Assembly: GCA_051881815.1 (NCBI GenBank)
Contig: JBJEQP010000046.1
Coordinates: 1-16,683 of the forward strand
Origin: UMGS363 sp051881815
GTDB taxonomy: Bacteria > Bacillota > Clostridia > Oscillospirales > Ruminococcaceae
Direction: 5' to 3'
DNA: 16,683 bases
The notes below the pieces were generated by a model. It ran no database searches and was not told where the DNA came from. It saw only the letters and a list, made by a program, of their open reading frames with translations. Of this stretch, positions 7,725-15,213 are shown in pieces. Made by a program: the position numbers and the translations under genes. Position 1 is the first letter of the stretch, and every line of letters starts with the position of its first letter.

Positions 7725-8013
7725 ATACTAAGGAAACGCTGATTAATACGTTTCTGCCGCTTTTCAAAATGTCCTCAAAGGCGTAAACTCGTACATTTTT
7801 CAAAACGGCGAAACGAACGCTGCGCTTTAATCAGCTTTTTCCTAATCCCCATTTAACCTGTAGATAAATTAGGCAGCTATAATTGCACCACTCTGCGTCA
7901 AACTCCCTTGCAATATTATTGCACTGACGGCAGACAGGCTGCCTGCGGTCGTTTTCCTTGATTGGGCGTATTCTATCCACCGTCTTTATCCATAGAACAA
8001 ATGGTTATTAGCA
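7725..8013 (+). mobile_element. Hairpin MITE-like element B2 with nested element A2
   Basis: Same design and orientation as the element at 1333-1622. The left end ATACTA is interrupted by A2, then continues through CCATTTAACC. The right end reads CTATGGATAAA on the complement, ending GGTTATTAGCA. TA flanks it at 7723-7724 and 8014-8015. Without A2 it is 175 bp. Interior and arms resemble B3 closely and B1 only about two-thirds by eye. It carries the TGCAAT/ATTGCA mini-stem and a GGCAG/CTGCC stem at the apex. It starts 3 nt past the apt stop codon. Confidence 0.8.
7731..7842 (+). mobile_element. Nested hairpin MITE-like element A2 (112 bp)
   Basis: Same length as A1 with 6 substitutions and no indels. 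It begins AGGAAACGCTGATTAA and ends TTAATCAGCTTTTTCC, so two changes damage its right arm. TA flanks it at 7729-7730 and 7843-7844. It occupies the same TA in the left arm of B2 that A1 occupies in B1. Confidence 0.8.
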
Positions 8014-8056
8014 TAAGTAATTATATATCCGTCATCAACGGTGAGTGACGAACTGA

Positions 8057-8090
8057 AGGCTGCACACCATTTCTGCGGTGTGCAGCCTTA
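8057..8090. terminator. Terminator-like hairpin between apt and the hybrid kinase gene
   Basis: A perfect 13-bp stem (AAGGCTGCACACC) with an 8-nt loop lies between convergent genes. The tails are weak on both strands (TTATAAGCCTTTATTT on plus; TTCAGTTCGTC on minus). Arms and loop resemble the terminator at 12044-12084, including the shared loop ATTTCTGC. Confidence 0.6.
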
Positions 8091-8114
8091 TAAGCCTTTA
8101 TTTCGTACTCGGCT

Positions 8115-11027
8115 TTACAAAATACTCTTCCATTCTTCAACAATGCTGCAGCAAGCGTCAATATCGGAATCCTCAGCCGCCTTTTTCAGCTTATTATACA
8201 ATTCTCCCCAACGGTCGGAAAGTTTCATTTTCTCCATCTGTTCCAGCACCTCGTCAATGCGCAGCGTGTCAAAATCATCCAACGCAATCTGCATTTTACT
8301 AAGCATTTCTCTGACTTCGCCGGCAGATGAAGCATTCTTTTTGCTCTCCGAAGCGGCTATCTGACGCCATATTCCAACCATAACCGCACACTGATCAATA
8401 TTGCAGCTTTCCACAGCTGTTTTCAGCTTTTCAAAGCATTGGGTCTGTGCAGCTGTAAAGCGATATTCCGACATTTTTTCGATAACGCCATCCATTGCCA
8501 GAGTATCCATGGAATCAATCGCTTCATTCATACTGTCAAGAAGCATTGACACAACGCCAAAGTCTGCGTAAGCGGCCTCGGCTTTAACATTCAGCTCGGG
8601 GAACAGCGGCGCAAGAATATCCTTGTACCTCAGATATTGAGCCATAAGATCGCTTGTCTTTGCAAGGATAAGATCTATATCAAGCTCGTTTCCTGCTTTC
8701 TCAAGTCTTGCGGCAAGCTCTGCAAGGGCGTCTGCACCTATCTGCTTGGAGGTGCTTTTAAGCGAATGTACCTCAATGGTATAGCTTTTAATATCACTCT
8801 TCTCGATAGCTGCGGTAATTATCGCAGCACGTTTGTCAATATAAAGGTAATAATCCTTAAGTATCTGCATATAAAGCTTTTCGCTGCCAAGAAGAGAAAC
8901 AGCCTGCTCGGTATTAAGCCCCTCTATAACAGGAACAGACTTCTTGTTTTCGCTTTCATTGCTGCTTTTCTGCGTTTTTTCGGCGGAAACGGGTATTATC
9001 TTTTCATTCGGGAGCCATTTCCTTATCATTGAAACAATATCCGTCACCTCAATGGGCTTTGCAACAAAATCATTCATTCCTTCCTTAAGGAACATTTCCT
9101 TTGTTCCGCCCACCGCATTGGCAGTAAGTGCGATTATCGGCACATTTTCATATCCTGTAATAAGCCTTCTGATAATATGTGTTGTTTCAACGCCGTCGAC
9201 CTCGGGCATCATATGATCCATAAATATAATATCATATTTCAGCTTCTTGACCTTTTCGATTGTTTCAGAAGCACCGTTTGCCGTATCGACCTGCATACCG
9301 AGAGGTTCAATAATTCCGCAGGCAACGGTCAGATTTATCGGATTATCGTCAACGATCAGGATATGTGCGTCGGGGGCTGTAAATGCGAAATCGTCATTAC
9401 CCGTATCACTTTCCATCACCACACCGCTTCCGATATGCATAGCAGAATATATCCCCACCGAAAAAACAGGCTTATGCAGCACCTTTACACGGGATTGATT
9501 CACATCGTTTGGACTGTCATACGGCGATACCAGCAGACAATTCACATCGGGATTGTCTTTTACAGCTTCCCTTATCCTGTCATTGAAAAGATGCTTTTCT
9601 GCAATTATATATCCGTCCCTGACAGAATCAAGATCTCCCACTTTCTCAAGGTCTGTATATTCTACCCCCAGTACCGAAAGATCCTTACACATCTGAGCCA
9701 GAACATACTGATTTTCAATTATCAGCACAGCCTTTTCGCTGTTTTCCGGATAGGGTATGGACGGCTCATGGCTGATGACCTTCTGCGGCAGCTCCACATA
9801 GAAGGTGCTTCCCTTTTCATATTCGCTTTCAAAAGTTATTTTTCCGTTCATCAGCTTAAGAAGCTGCTGTGAAATGGCAAGCCCAAGACCTGTGCCCTCA
9901 ATATTTCTGTTTCTCTTGCTGTCAACCTGCTGGAAGGACTGAAACAGCTTGCCCATGTCCTGCTTCTTTATACCTATACCCGTATCTCTTACAATTGCCT
10001 TGAGCATGATGTTATCGCTGTCTATCTGCGAGAATGATATTGCCAGATGTACCTCTCCGCGTTCAGTAAACTTTACGGCGTTATTAAGCAGATTCAGCAA
10101 TATCTGGTGTATTCTGACATTATCTCCGCACAGCTTATGGGGGAGCTGAGTATCAAAATCTATCGTAAACTCAAGATTCTTTGAGCCTATTCTTGTATTT
10201 ACGATATTTACAAGATCATTGATAATAGAAAGCGGTTCATACACCACCTCCACAATATTCATTTTTCCCGATTCGATCTTTGAAAAATCCAGAATATCGT
10301 TGATTATTACGAGCAGATTTTTCCCCGAAGAACGTATCTGTTTGATATACTGCTTGGCCTGAGGCGACATATCCTCACGCAAAGCCATTTCAGCCATTCC
10401 GAGAACAGCATTCATAGGCGTTCTTATCTCGTGGCTCATATTTGCAAGAAAATCCGCTTTCTGTGATGCCGCCAGCTTGCTCAGCCGTATCGTTTCATAC
10501 GATTTATACGCCATATCGGAAATTATCCGCGAGAATTCATAAATAAAGTTGGCTGAACGTTCAATAGCAGTTCTGGGAACGATCTGTGTTTTGCTTGCAG
10601 CCTCAAGGAACTTGACCTCGTCAACGCCTATCTCCTTAGCTATCTCACGCATTTTATCATAATCGGGCTCTTCGGATAAAACCTGTCCGCCGATAAAGCT
10701 GCCTATCATCCTGTCGCCCAACATTATAGGCGCAGCAAAATCCACAAGATTTGCATGACAGAAGTATGATACAGGCTTACCGCTTTCCAGAACCTTTAAC
10801 GCTCCGTCACGGTCGCATTTTTCACATCTCACCTTACCGACAGGAGATTTACGGCAATAATTGATACAGAAATCGGAAAAGTTTGAACCCTTCGTTATGG
10901 GAGTTCCGTTTTCATCTGTGGTCAGAGCTGCCATTCTTGCCATTCTGGAAAATGAATCCTGAATTTTCTGGAGAGTTTCTATAGGTATCAGGTCAGTCAG
11001 ATGTATTTTCTCGTCTGTTTTGATCAT
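8115..11027 (-). CDS. PocR-type hybrid histidine kinase with pseudo-receiver, receiver, HPt and duplicated tail
   Basis: A 970-residue soluble hybrid kinase with no membrane segment. Domains in order are: a PocR ligand-binding domain (about 8-178) with C54, C58, C68, C71 and C90; HisKA with phospho-acceptor H199 in FLANMSHEIRTP; HATPase with N-box N315/N316, DTGIGI (348-353) and GTGLGL (378-383); a degenerate receiver (about 432-527) with no Asp at the acceptor position but a Lys in VLHKP; a true receiver (about 554-673) with D604 and K658; and an HPt domain (about 705-805) with H754 in VHSLKSTS. The tail is two copies of a roughly 63-residue helical module (826-890, 906-970; period 80). PocR domains sense small ligands, often through bound metal or haem-like chemistry. 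The gene starts 14 nt after the response-regulator gene and has GGTGGAG upstream. There is no output DNA-binding domain, so a downstream partner is needed. Confidence 0.9.
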   Translation of the reverse strand: MIKTDEKIHLTDLIPIETLQKIQDSFSRMARMAALTTDENGTPITKGSNFSDFCINYCRKSPVGKVRCEKCDRDGALKVLESGKPVSYFCHANLVDFAAPIMLGDRMIGSFIGGQVLSEEPDYDKMREIAKEIGVDEVKFLEAASKTQIVPRTAIERSANFIYEFSRIISDMAYKSYETIRLSKLAASQKADFLANMSHEIRTPMNAVLGMAEMALREDMSPQAKQYIKQIRSSGKNLLVIINDILDFSKIESGKMNIVEVVYEPLSIINDLVNIVNTRIGSKNLEFTIDFDTQLPHKLCGDNVRIHQILLNLLNNAVKFTERGEVHLAISFSQIDSDNIMLKAIVRDTGIGIKKQDMGKLFQSFQQVDSKRNRNIEGTGLGLAISQQLLKLMNGKITFESEYEKGSTFYVELPQKVISHEPSIPYPENSEKAVLIIENQYVLAQMCKDLSVLGVEYTDLEKVGDLDSVRDGYIIAEKHLFNDRIREAVKDNPDVNCLLVSPYDSPNDVNQSRVKVLHKPVFSVGIYSAMHIGSGVVMESDTGNDDFAFTAPDAHILIVDDNPINLTVACGIIEPLGMQVDTANGASETIEKVKKLKYDIIFMDHMMPEVDGVETTHIIRRLITGYENVPIIALTANAVGGTKEMFLKEGMNDFVAKPIEVTDIVSMIRKWLPNEKIIPVSAEKTQKSSNESENKKSVPVIEGLNTEQAVSLLGSEKLYMQILKDYYLYIDKRAAIITAAIEKSDIKSYTIEVHSLKSTSKQIGADALAELAARLEKAGNELDIDLILAKTSDLMAQYLRYKDILAPLFPELNVKAEAAYADFGVVSMLLDSMNEAIDSMDTLAMDGVIEKMSEYRFTAAQTQCFEKLKTAVESCNIDQCAVMVGIWRQIAASESKKNASSAGEVREMLSKMQIALDDFDTLRIDEVLEQMEKMKLSDRWGELYNKLKKAAEDSDIDACCSIVEEWKSIL

Positions 11028-11041
11028 TGCAGCTCCACCCC

Positions 11042-11881
11042 TTACCCCAGCAGCGATCTAATGGTTTCGTTCACTCTTTCCATATTTATTGGCTTAAGAA
11101 GATAACCCTGAGGCTTAAGCGAAAGCACTTCCGTGATCTTCTCCCTTTCGGCAATGCCTGTAAGAAAAACAACAGGAATATCTTTGGCACTGTCGATCTT
11201 TTTGATCTTTCTGAAAACCTCGGGACCGTTTTCGACAGGCATCTCATAATCAAGAAAAATAAGATCGGGCGTTTTTGTTTCAAGGAATTTCAAAGCCATT
11301 CTTCCGCCTGCCATTGCCGTAACATCGTATTTATCCTCAAGCGCAGCCTTAAGCAGCTTTAATACATTTTTGTCATCATCAACAACAACGATATGCTTTC
11401 TATCCGTGGCAGCTTTTTTCTCAAGTGCCGCTTTCTGCGCTTCCTCTGCTTCCCGGGCAATGCGTTCAGCTTCCTCTGCTTCCTTGGCAATACGCTCTTT
11501 TTCCTCTTCAATACTGCGGAGAAGCTTGATTATTTTATCGCTGATAACCGATATGGTGATAGGTCTTGACAGTATAATGTCGACTGTATGTTCATATTCA
11601 TTTTCGCTTGTGTAAAACTCATAACAGTCTTCATTAGTGACCATAATTACAGGTACTGTGCAGAGCGCCTCGTTTGATTTAAGTCTTTTGATCTGTGCCA
11701 TGACCTGAGCATCGGCATATTCGGCAATGCAGACATAGGCATCCGGCTTAAACATCTCATAATGCGCAGCAAGATCCGCCCAGAAGCCTGATGTGCTCAT
11801 ACATGTAAATCCGACTGCATTTACAAAAAAGTCTCTTAATAATGCTGAATTTCCACCGTTGACAAGAATTTTGTATTTCAT
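11042..11881 (-). CDS. Dual-receiver response regulator without an output domain
   Basis: A 279-residue protein with two receiver-like domains. The N-terminal one (about 1-122) has the receiver pattern but Asn/Gly where the acidic pair should be and Cys-Ile-Ala at the acceptor site (PDAYVCIAEY), so it is probably not phosphorylated. Residues 124-162 are a charged Glu/Ala-rich coiled coil. The C-terminal receiver (about 163-279) is intact: VVVDDDK (D168-170), acceptor D211 in LIFLDYEMP, and K263 in LLKPI. I chose the ATG at 11881 because GGGGGG lies 8 nt upstream; a GTG at 11890 would fall next to that site. It is the first gene of the operon with the hybrid kinase, and the two likely form one phosphorelay. 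With no DNA-binding part, it may act by protein contact. Confidence 0.87.
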   Translation of the reverse strand: MKYKILVNGGNSALLRDFFVNAVGFTCMSTSGFWADLAAHYEMFKPDAYVCIAEYADAQVMAQIKRLKSNEALCTVPVIMVTNEDCYEFYTSENEYEHTVDIILSRPITISVISDKIIKLLRSIEEEKERIAKEAEEAERIAREAEEAQKAALEKKAATDRKHIVVVDDDKNVLKLLKAALEDKYDVTAMAGGRMALKFLETKTPDLIFLDYEMPVENGPEVFRKIKKIDSAKDIPVVFLTGIAEREKITEVLSLKPQGYLLKPINMERVNETIRSLLG

Positions 11882-11930
11882 ATGATGCACCCCCCGGTTT
11901 TATGCAATCCCTTCAATAATTGCTATAATA

Positions 11931-11959
11931 ACTTTATCATATTTTGTTGAATTTGTCAA
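11931..11959 (-). promoter_or_regulatory. Candidate sigma-A promoter for the response regulator-kinase operon
   Basis: On the minus strand TTGACA (11959-11954) and TAAAGT (11936-11931) are 17 bp apart. The -35 is perfect and the -10 matches 4 of 6. It lies about 50 nt upstream of the chosen ATG. A nearby TATTAT would need a 23-bp spacer and is less likely. Confidence 0.5.
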
Positions 11960-12042
11960 TATTTTTTAAAAATTTGTCGTCATTTGTATGATTATATCGA
12001 TTTACAATATTTTTGGGCGTTTTATTTCTCTGTCCACTGCAT

Positions 12043-12084
12043 AAAAAAAGCTGCGCATCATTTTCTGCGATGGGCAGCTTTTTT
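12043..12084 (-). terminator. Intrinsic terminator of spoVT
   Basis: A 16-bp stem with one mismatch (12044-12059 with 12069-12084) has a 9-nt loop, and on the minus strand it is followed by TTTTTTTAT. A-rich and T-rich outer arms make it potentially bidirectional. It is the first strong terminator after spoVT, but element B3 (176 bp) separates it from the gene. Arms and loop resemble the hairpin at 8057-8090. Confidence 0.8.
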
Positions 12085-12121
12085 GATATGTGGGCGATCA
12101 ATTCTACTCGCCGTTTCCTTA

Positions 12122-12297
12122 TACTAATAACCATTTGTTCTATGGATAAATACGGTGGATAGAATACGACCAATCAAGGAAAACGACCGCAGGCAGGCTG
12201 CCTGCCGTCAGTGCAATAATATTGCAAGGGAGTTTGACGTAGAGTGGGCGTATTATAGCTGCCGTATTTTATCCATAGGTTAAATGGTTATTAGTAT
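12122..12297 (-). mobile_element. Hairpin MITE-like element B3 (uninterrupted)
   Basis: A 176-bp element with inverted arms TACTAATAACCATTT at both ends. The arms continue as TATGGATAAA, TACGG and AATACG in both, giving an imperfect stem of about 50 nt per arm. TA flanks it at 12120-12121 and 12298-12299. It has no A element, so it shows the empty insertion site. Read in the direction of spoVT, it has the same orientation that B1 and B2 have relative to capA and apt. It starts 23 nt after the spoVT stop codon. There is no coding capacity. Confidence 0.85.
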
Positions 12298-12322
12298 TAC
12301 AGCGCCTATTGCGAAGAAGCTA

Positions 12323-12865
12323 TCAGTCTTCGATCTGCTTGCCGAGAAACTGCGCTGCTGCCTGGATAAGATTCTGCTGAACTTCGTTTGCAACGGCGTT
12401 GTCATTCGGGGCAAGAAATGCAACTGCACCCGTAACATCACCCGATGCGAGAATAGGGGAGCAGGCGAGAGCTGCCTGATCGACGCCTTCAACTGGGAAG
12501 ACCTTTGCATCTGCGCTTGACGAACGGATATAGTTTTTGCGGTTTTCAAGGTATTCTTCAAGTGCGCGTGAAACACGACGTTCGCTGAATTCCTTCTTCT
12601 GTACACCTGCGACAGCGACAACATGATCGCGGTCGAAAACAACGGTTGGACAGTTCGCAAGTCTGGTCATAACTTCTGCGACCTGCGAAGCCGAGTTCGC
12701 CATCTCGTTTATCGCAGAGTATTTCTTGAAAATTACCTCTCCGTCTGCGCTGGTGTATATCTCCAACGGGTCGCCCTCGTGTATCCTCATAGTGCGGCGT
12801 ATCTCTTTAGGGATAACGACACGTCCGAGATCATCTATTCTTCTGACAATTCCTGTGGCTTTCAT
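12323..12865 (-). CDS. spoVT: Stage V sporulation protein T-like AbrB/GAF regulator
   Basis: A 180-residue DNA-binding regulator. The N-terminal AbrB-type swapped-hairpin domain (about 1-50) reads MKATGIVRRIDDLGRVVIPK, the classic SpoVT/AbrB opening, and includes EIRRTMRI. The remainder (about 55-178) is a GAF-like domain ending in LGKQIED. The length is close to B. subtilis SpoVT (178). In Bacillus, SpoVT tunes forespore gene expression; here it may serve sporulation or a general stationary-phase role. GGAGG lies 8 nt upstream of the ATG. The gene stands alone, with a 500-bp AT-rich upstream region. Its own terminator is displaced by element B3. Confidence 0.93.
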   Translation of the reverse strand: MKATGIVRRIDDLGRVVIPKEIRRTMRIHEGDPLEIYTSADGEVIFKKYSAINEMANSASQVAEVMTRLANCPTVVFDRDHVVAVAGVQKKEFSERRVSRALEEYLENRKNYIRSSSADAKVFPVEGVDQAALACSPILASGDVTGAVAFLAPNDNAVANEVQQNLIQAAAQFLGKQIED

Positions 12866-13086
12866 TTTATTTTCCTCCGATTTTTTTAGAAGTTTTTTAT
12901 GTTATTGCCGAATTTGTAATATTAAGGCTTTGTGAGTATAGTTTTTGTATTGCAGGCAGGTTTATTCACTTGATTTTGAAATTTTATAAGGTAAAAAATG
13001 GTCTTTTTTGATGTGCAAAGCAAAAATATGAAACATATATTGAAGCCAAAGAAAAAACTAAAAAAAGAGAATTTTTCACGCTTTTG

Positions 13087-13115
13087 TTGACAAATTTCTC
13101 AAAAGTAATTATCAT
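13087..13115 (+). promoter_or_regulatory. Candidate sigma-A promoter upstream of the sigma factor operon
   Basis: TTGACA (13087-13092), a 17-bp spacer and TATCAT (13110-13115). The -10 matches 5 of 6. It lies about 250 nt upstream of the sigma gene, implying a long leader that includes the 11-codon ORF at 13165, or a separate small transcript. Confidence 0.55.
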
Positions 13116-13164
13116 AAACTTACCAACCATTTTAAAATACTCCCCCAATATACGAGGAAAAACG

Positions 13165-13200
13165 ATGAGCAAGCAGGGAACCGATAAATTAATAGATTAG
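13165..13200 (+). CDS. Candidate 11-residue leader or micro-ORF
   Basis: ATG at 13165 with GAGG 7 nt upstream encodes MSKQGTDKLID and stops at TAG. It lies 50 nt after a good promoter and 165 nt before the sigma factor gene. It could be a translated leader or chance. There is no homology I recognise. Confidence 0.25.
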   Translation: MSKQGTDKLID

Positions 13201-13365
13201 AAAATAGTTTGATTTGGAATTTCCGTGACATAAGAGCTTCTATGCTTAGCTGCGGATGCAAATATCTTTTGAATAATTGAAATAAAAAAATTCTGTGTTA
13301 CCAAACGGATTTTTTTCTGTGTATTATAGTGAAGGACATTTGACACATGGAAAGGAGATGAAAAT

Positions 13366-13926
13366 GTGGATGACAGCGAGATCTTAAATCTGTATTTTGA
13401 ACGGAATGAGCTGGCTATTTTAAAAACTCAGGAAAAGTATGGCAGCTACTGCTATTATATCGCTTATCGCATTCTTTCGGATAACTGCGAAAGTGAAGAA
13501 TGCGTGAACGATACATATCTTAATGCCTGGAACAGTATTCCTCCCCAATATCCCAAAATACTTCGGACATATTTAGGCAGAATCACACGGAATATTTCTC
13601 TCAACAGATTATATAGGAACAACGCTGAAAAACGCGGAGGAAATGCAATTTTGTTGTCATTAGATGAAATTGAAGAATTCACACCTGCTGCTGACAGCGT
13701 ACAAAGGGATGCTGATGATTCGGAGCTTTCAGAAATAATCAATCGTTTCCTTGGCACACTTACAAGCGAAAACAGAAAAATATTTATGAGGAGATACTGG
13801 TATTTAAACTCTGTGAAAGAAATAGCCAAAGATTTTAGGATTTCCGAAGGCAAAGTTAAAATGTCCTTACATCGTTCAAGAAACAAGCTTAGAAAGCTAT
13901 TGGAGAAAGAAGGAATCTCAATATGA
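13366..13926 (+). CDS. ECF-type sigma-70 family RNA polymerase sigma factor
   Basis: A 186-residue alternative sigma factor with only regions 2 and 4. Region 2 (about 22-90) has the YGSYCYYIAYRIL helix, the acidic SEECVNDTYLNAW core-binding helix and TYLGRITRNISLNRLYR. Region 4 (about 125-178) has the -35 recognition helix-turn-helix in NSVKEIAKDFRISEGKVKMS. The start is GTG at 13366, with AAAGGAG 8 nt upstream; the ATGs at 13358 and 13364 are in other frames with early stops. Its TGA overlaps the next gene's start as ATGA, so translation is coupled with a membrane protein that is most likely its anti-sigma factor. Target promoters are unknown; no clear ECF-style autoregulatory GGAAC/CGTC pair was seen upstream. 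Confidence 0.9.
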   Translation: MDDSEILNLYFERNELAILKTQEKYGSYCYYIAYRILSDNCESEECVNDTYLNAWNSIPPQYPKILRTYLGRITRNISLNRLYRNNAEKRGGNAILLSLDEIEEFTPAADSVQRDADDSELSEIINRFLGTLTSENRKIFMRRYWYLNSVKEIAKDFRISEGKVKMSLHRSRNKLRKLLEKEGISI

Positions 13927-15041
13927 ATGAAAAAAGAATACTTGACGCTATCGGTAACGCAGACGAGAAATATATTCTTGAGGCAGCACCGGATATATCC
14001 GTCTTCTTCAATAGCAATGAAAGCATTGAAAGAGGCATTGATATGGACAACAAAAAAATCAGATTTTTGGGCAAGAAATTAAGCTTACCTATCGCTGTAG
14101 CAATAGCGGCGGCAGCCCTCGCTATAACAGTAGGTGCGGTCATTTTTGAAATTGCGTTTATAGCAAACAGTTCGCTCGGAGAAAAGCAGGAAATCATTTC
14201 CGAGCTTAAAAATGACGTTTTTTCGGACGAAAACGAAAACATACGACTTACTGTTCAGGAGTTTATTACAGACGGTTCAAATTCAATTATGACGATAAGA
14301 TATGATTATCTCACCGAGGAAGGTAAGGCATGGGGAGATGAAAATCTTAATTTAGAGGAATACGATTGCCATGACAAATTCATAATAGAGCCTTCTATTA
14401 ATCCTGACGGCAGTTATGCAAGTCCCGGGGCAGTTTGGTTTTATGCTGAGCTTGAAAAATACAACACCCCAACAAGCCGATATTTCGCAATAGCAGTAGA
14501 ATTGGATTCTGTATTCTCTGAAAACAATTCTTTAAACATTAAATATACTATCGGAGAAGAACCGAAAAATGCAATCATTAGCACAGAAAACAAAATAAAC
14601 AGAAAATGGTACGCCCTAAAAAGCGATGAACAGCTTAGCGAATATGTTACCCCGAAAATACTATGCGTATCCGATTTAAACTGTGCAGTTTATGGAGAGA
14701 ATAATGGTTATTCCGAGCACGGAAGAACCAGAGGCGGCGGTTATTGGGGCAAGACACTGGTTTCTTCCGAAGTAAGACGTGATTTATGGAACGCTGTATG
14801 TAATGTATCCTTAGTTACGGAAAACGGTAAGACCGATATAGCACCTTTAATGGGGCTTGGCTCTTTGAATACCGACATAGAGGGCTGCGATATGGAAATT
14901 CTATCAGCGCAGATCACTTATTTAGATAGTGTAAATGATGAAATTATAACCAATAAGATCGATTTGGACAGCCTTAAAGAAATTGAAATCGACGGCGTTG
15001 TTTATTTCCTTGAAGAAATTGAATCGCCTGTGAATAATTGA
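13923..15041 (+). CDS. Single-pass membrane protein, probable anti-sigma factor
   Basis: A 372-residue protein with a cytoplasmic N-terminus (1-50) containing ILDAIGNADEKYILEAAP, a motif typical of small anti-sigma regions fused to a transmembrane anchor in Firmicutes. One long membrane helix follows (about 54-81), then an extracellular domain of about 290 residues without a recognised fold. The exterior part probably senses an envelope signal and releases the sigma factor. The start overlaps the sigma stop by 4 nt (ATGA). The function is inferred mainly from gene order and topology; the extracellular domain may be DUF4179-like, which I cannot confirm. The 3' end is followed within 5 nt by a possible 55-codon ORF, and no terminator was seen before element C. 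Confidence 0.75.
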   Translation: MNEKRILDAIGNADEKYILEAAPDISVFFNSNESIERGIDMDNKKIRFLGKKLSLPIAVAIAAAALAITVGAVIFEIAFIANSSLGEKQEIISELKNDVFSDENENIRLTVQEFITDGSNSIMTIRYDYLTEEGKAWGDENLNLEEYDCHDKFIIEPSINPDGSYASPGAVWFYAELEKYNTPTSRYFAIAVELDSVFSENNSLNIKYTIGEEPKNAIISTENKINRKWYALKSDEQLSEYVTPKILCVSDLNCAVYGENNGYSEHGRTRGGGYWGKTLVSSEVRRDLWNAVCNVSLVTENGKTDIAPLMGLGSLNTDIEGCDMEILSAQITYLDSVNDEIITNKIDLDSLKEIEIDGVVYFLEEIESPVNN

Positions 15042-15045
15042 ATCA

Positions 15046-15213
15046 ATGCAGATGCATCCTGTTGCAGAAATAAACCATAATGTACAACAGTTACTATTTC
15101 AAAATCAACAGTATAACGTGCCGGAGCAGACTGCTGACGGCTCACTTCATACACGAGTGATGAAAGCTTTGCTTGATATGGGAGTAAGATTGTATTCTGT
15201 TGTGCGCATATAA
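15046..15213 (+). CDS. Possible 55-residue small protein of unknown function
   Basis: The ATG is 5 nt after the anti-sigma stop codon, with no recognisable ribosome binding site, so expression would need translational coupling. The product is Gln/Asn-rich at first (QQLLFQNQQYNVPEQ) and ends in MKALLDMGVRLYSVVRI, which looks protein-like rather than random. I do not recognise it. It could be the remnant of a larger gene. Element C is inserted in the TA of its TAA stop codon, exactly as B1 is in the CapA stop. Confidence 0.35.
   Translation: MQMHPVAEINHNVQQLLFQNQQYNVPEQTADGSLHTRVMKALLDMGVRLYSVVRI

Larger units (their letters stand above)
12866..13365. other. AT-rich divergent intergenic region between spoVT and the sigma factor gene
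   Basis: About 500 bp without a firm gene. It holds a good plus-strand promoter (13087-13115), an 11-codon ORF (13165-13200), and a repeated TTCTGTGT at 13291 and 13315 next to a possible sigma-gene promoter (TTACCA, 18 bp, TATTAT at 13322-13327). On the minus strand TATACT near 12931-12943 could be a -10 box for spoVT but lacks a good -35. The base composition is clearly more AT-rich than in the neighbouring genes. Confidence 0.5.

Noticed and set aside
12866..12960. SigG/SigF-type promoter for spoVT
   Set aside because: A minus-strand TGAATA is present, but no CATACTA-like -10 lies at the right spacing; TATACT also has no matching -35.
12984..13172. 62-codon minus-strand ORF in the spoVT-sigma intergenic region
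   Set aside because: No ribosome binding site, low-complexity AT-driven composition, and it overlaps a good plus-strand promoter.
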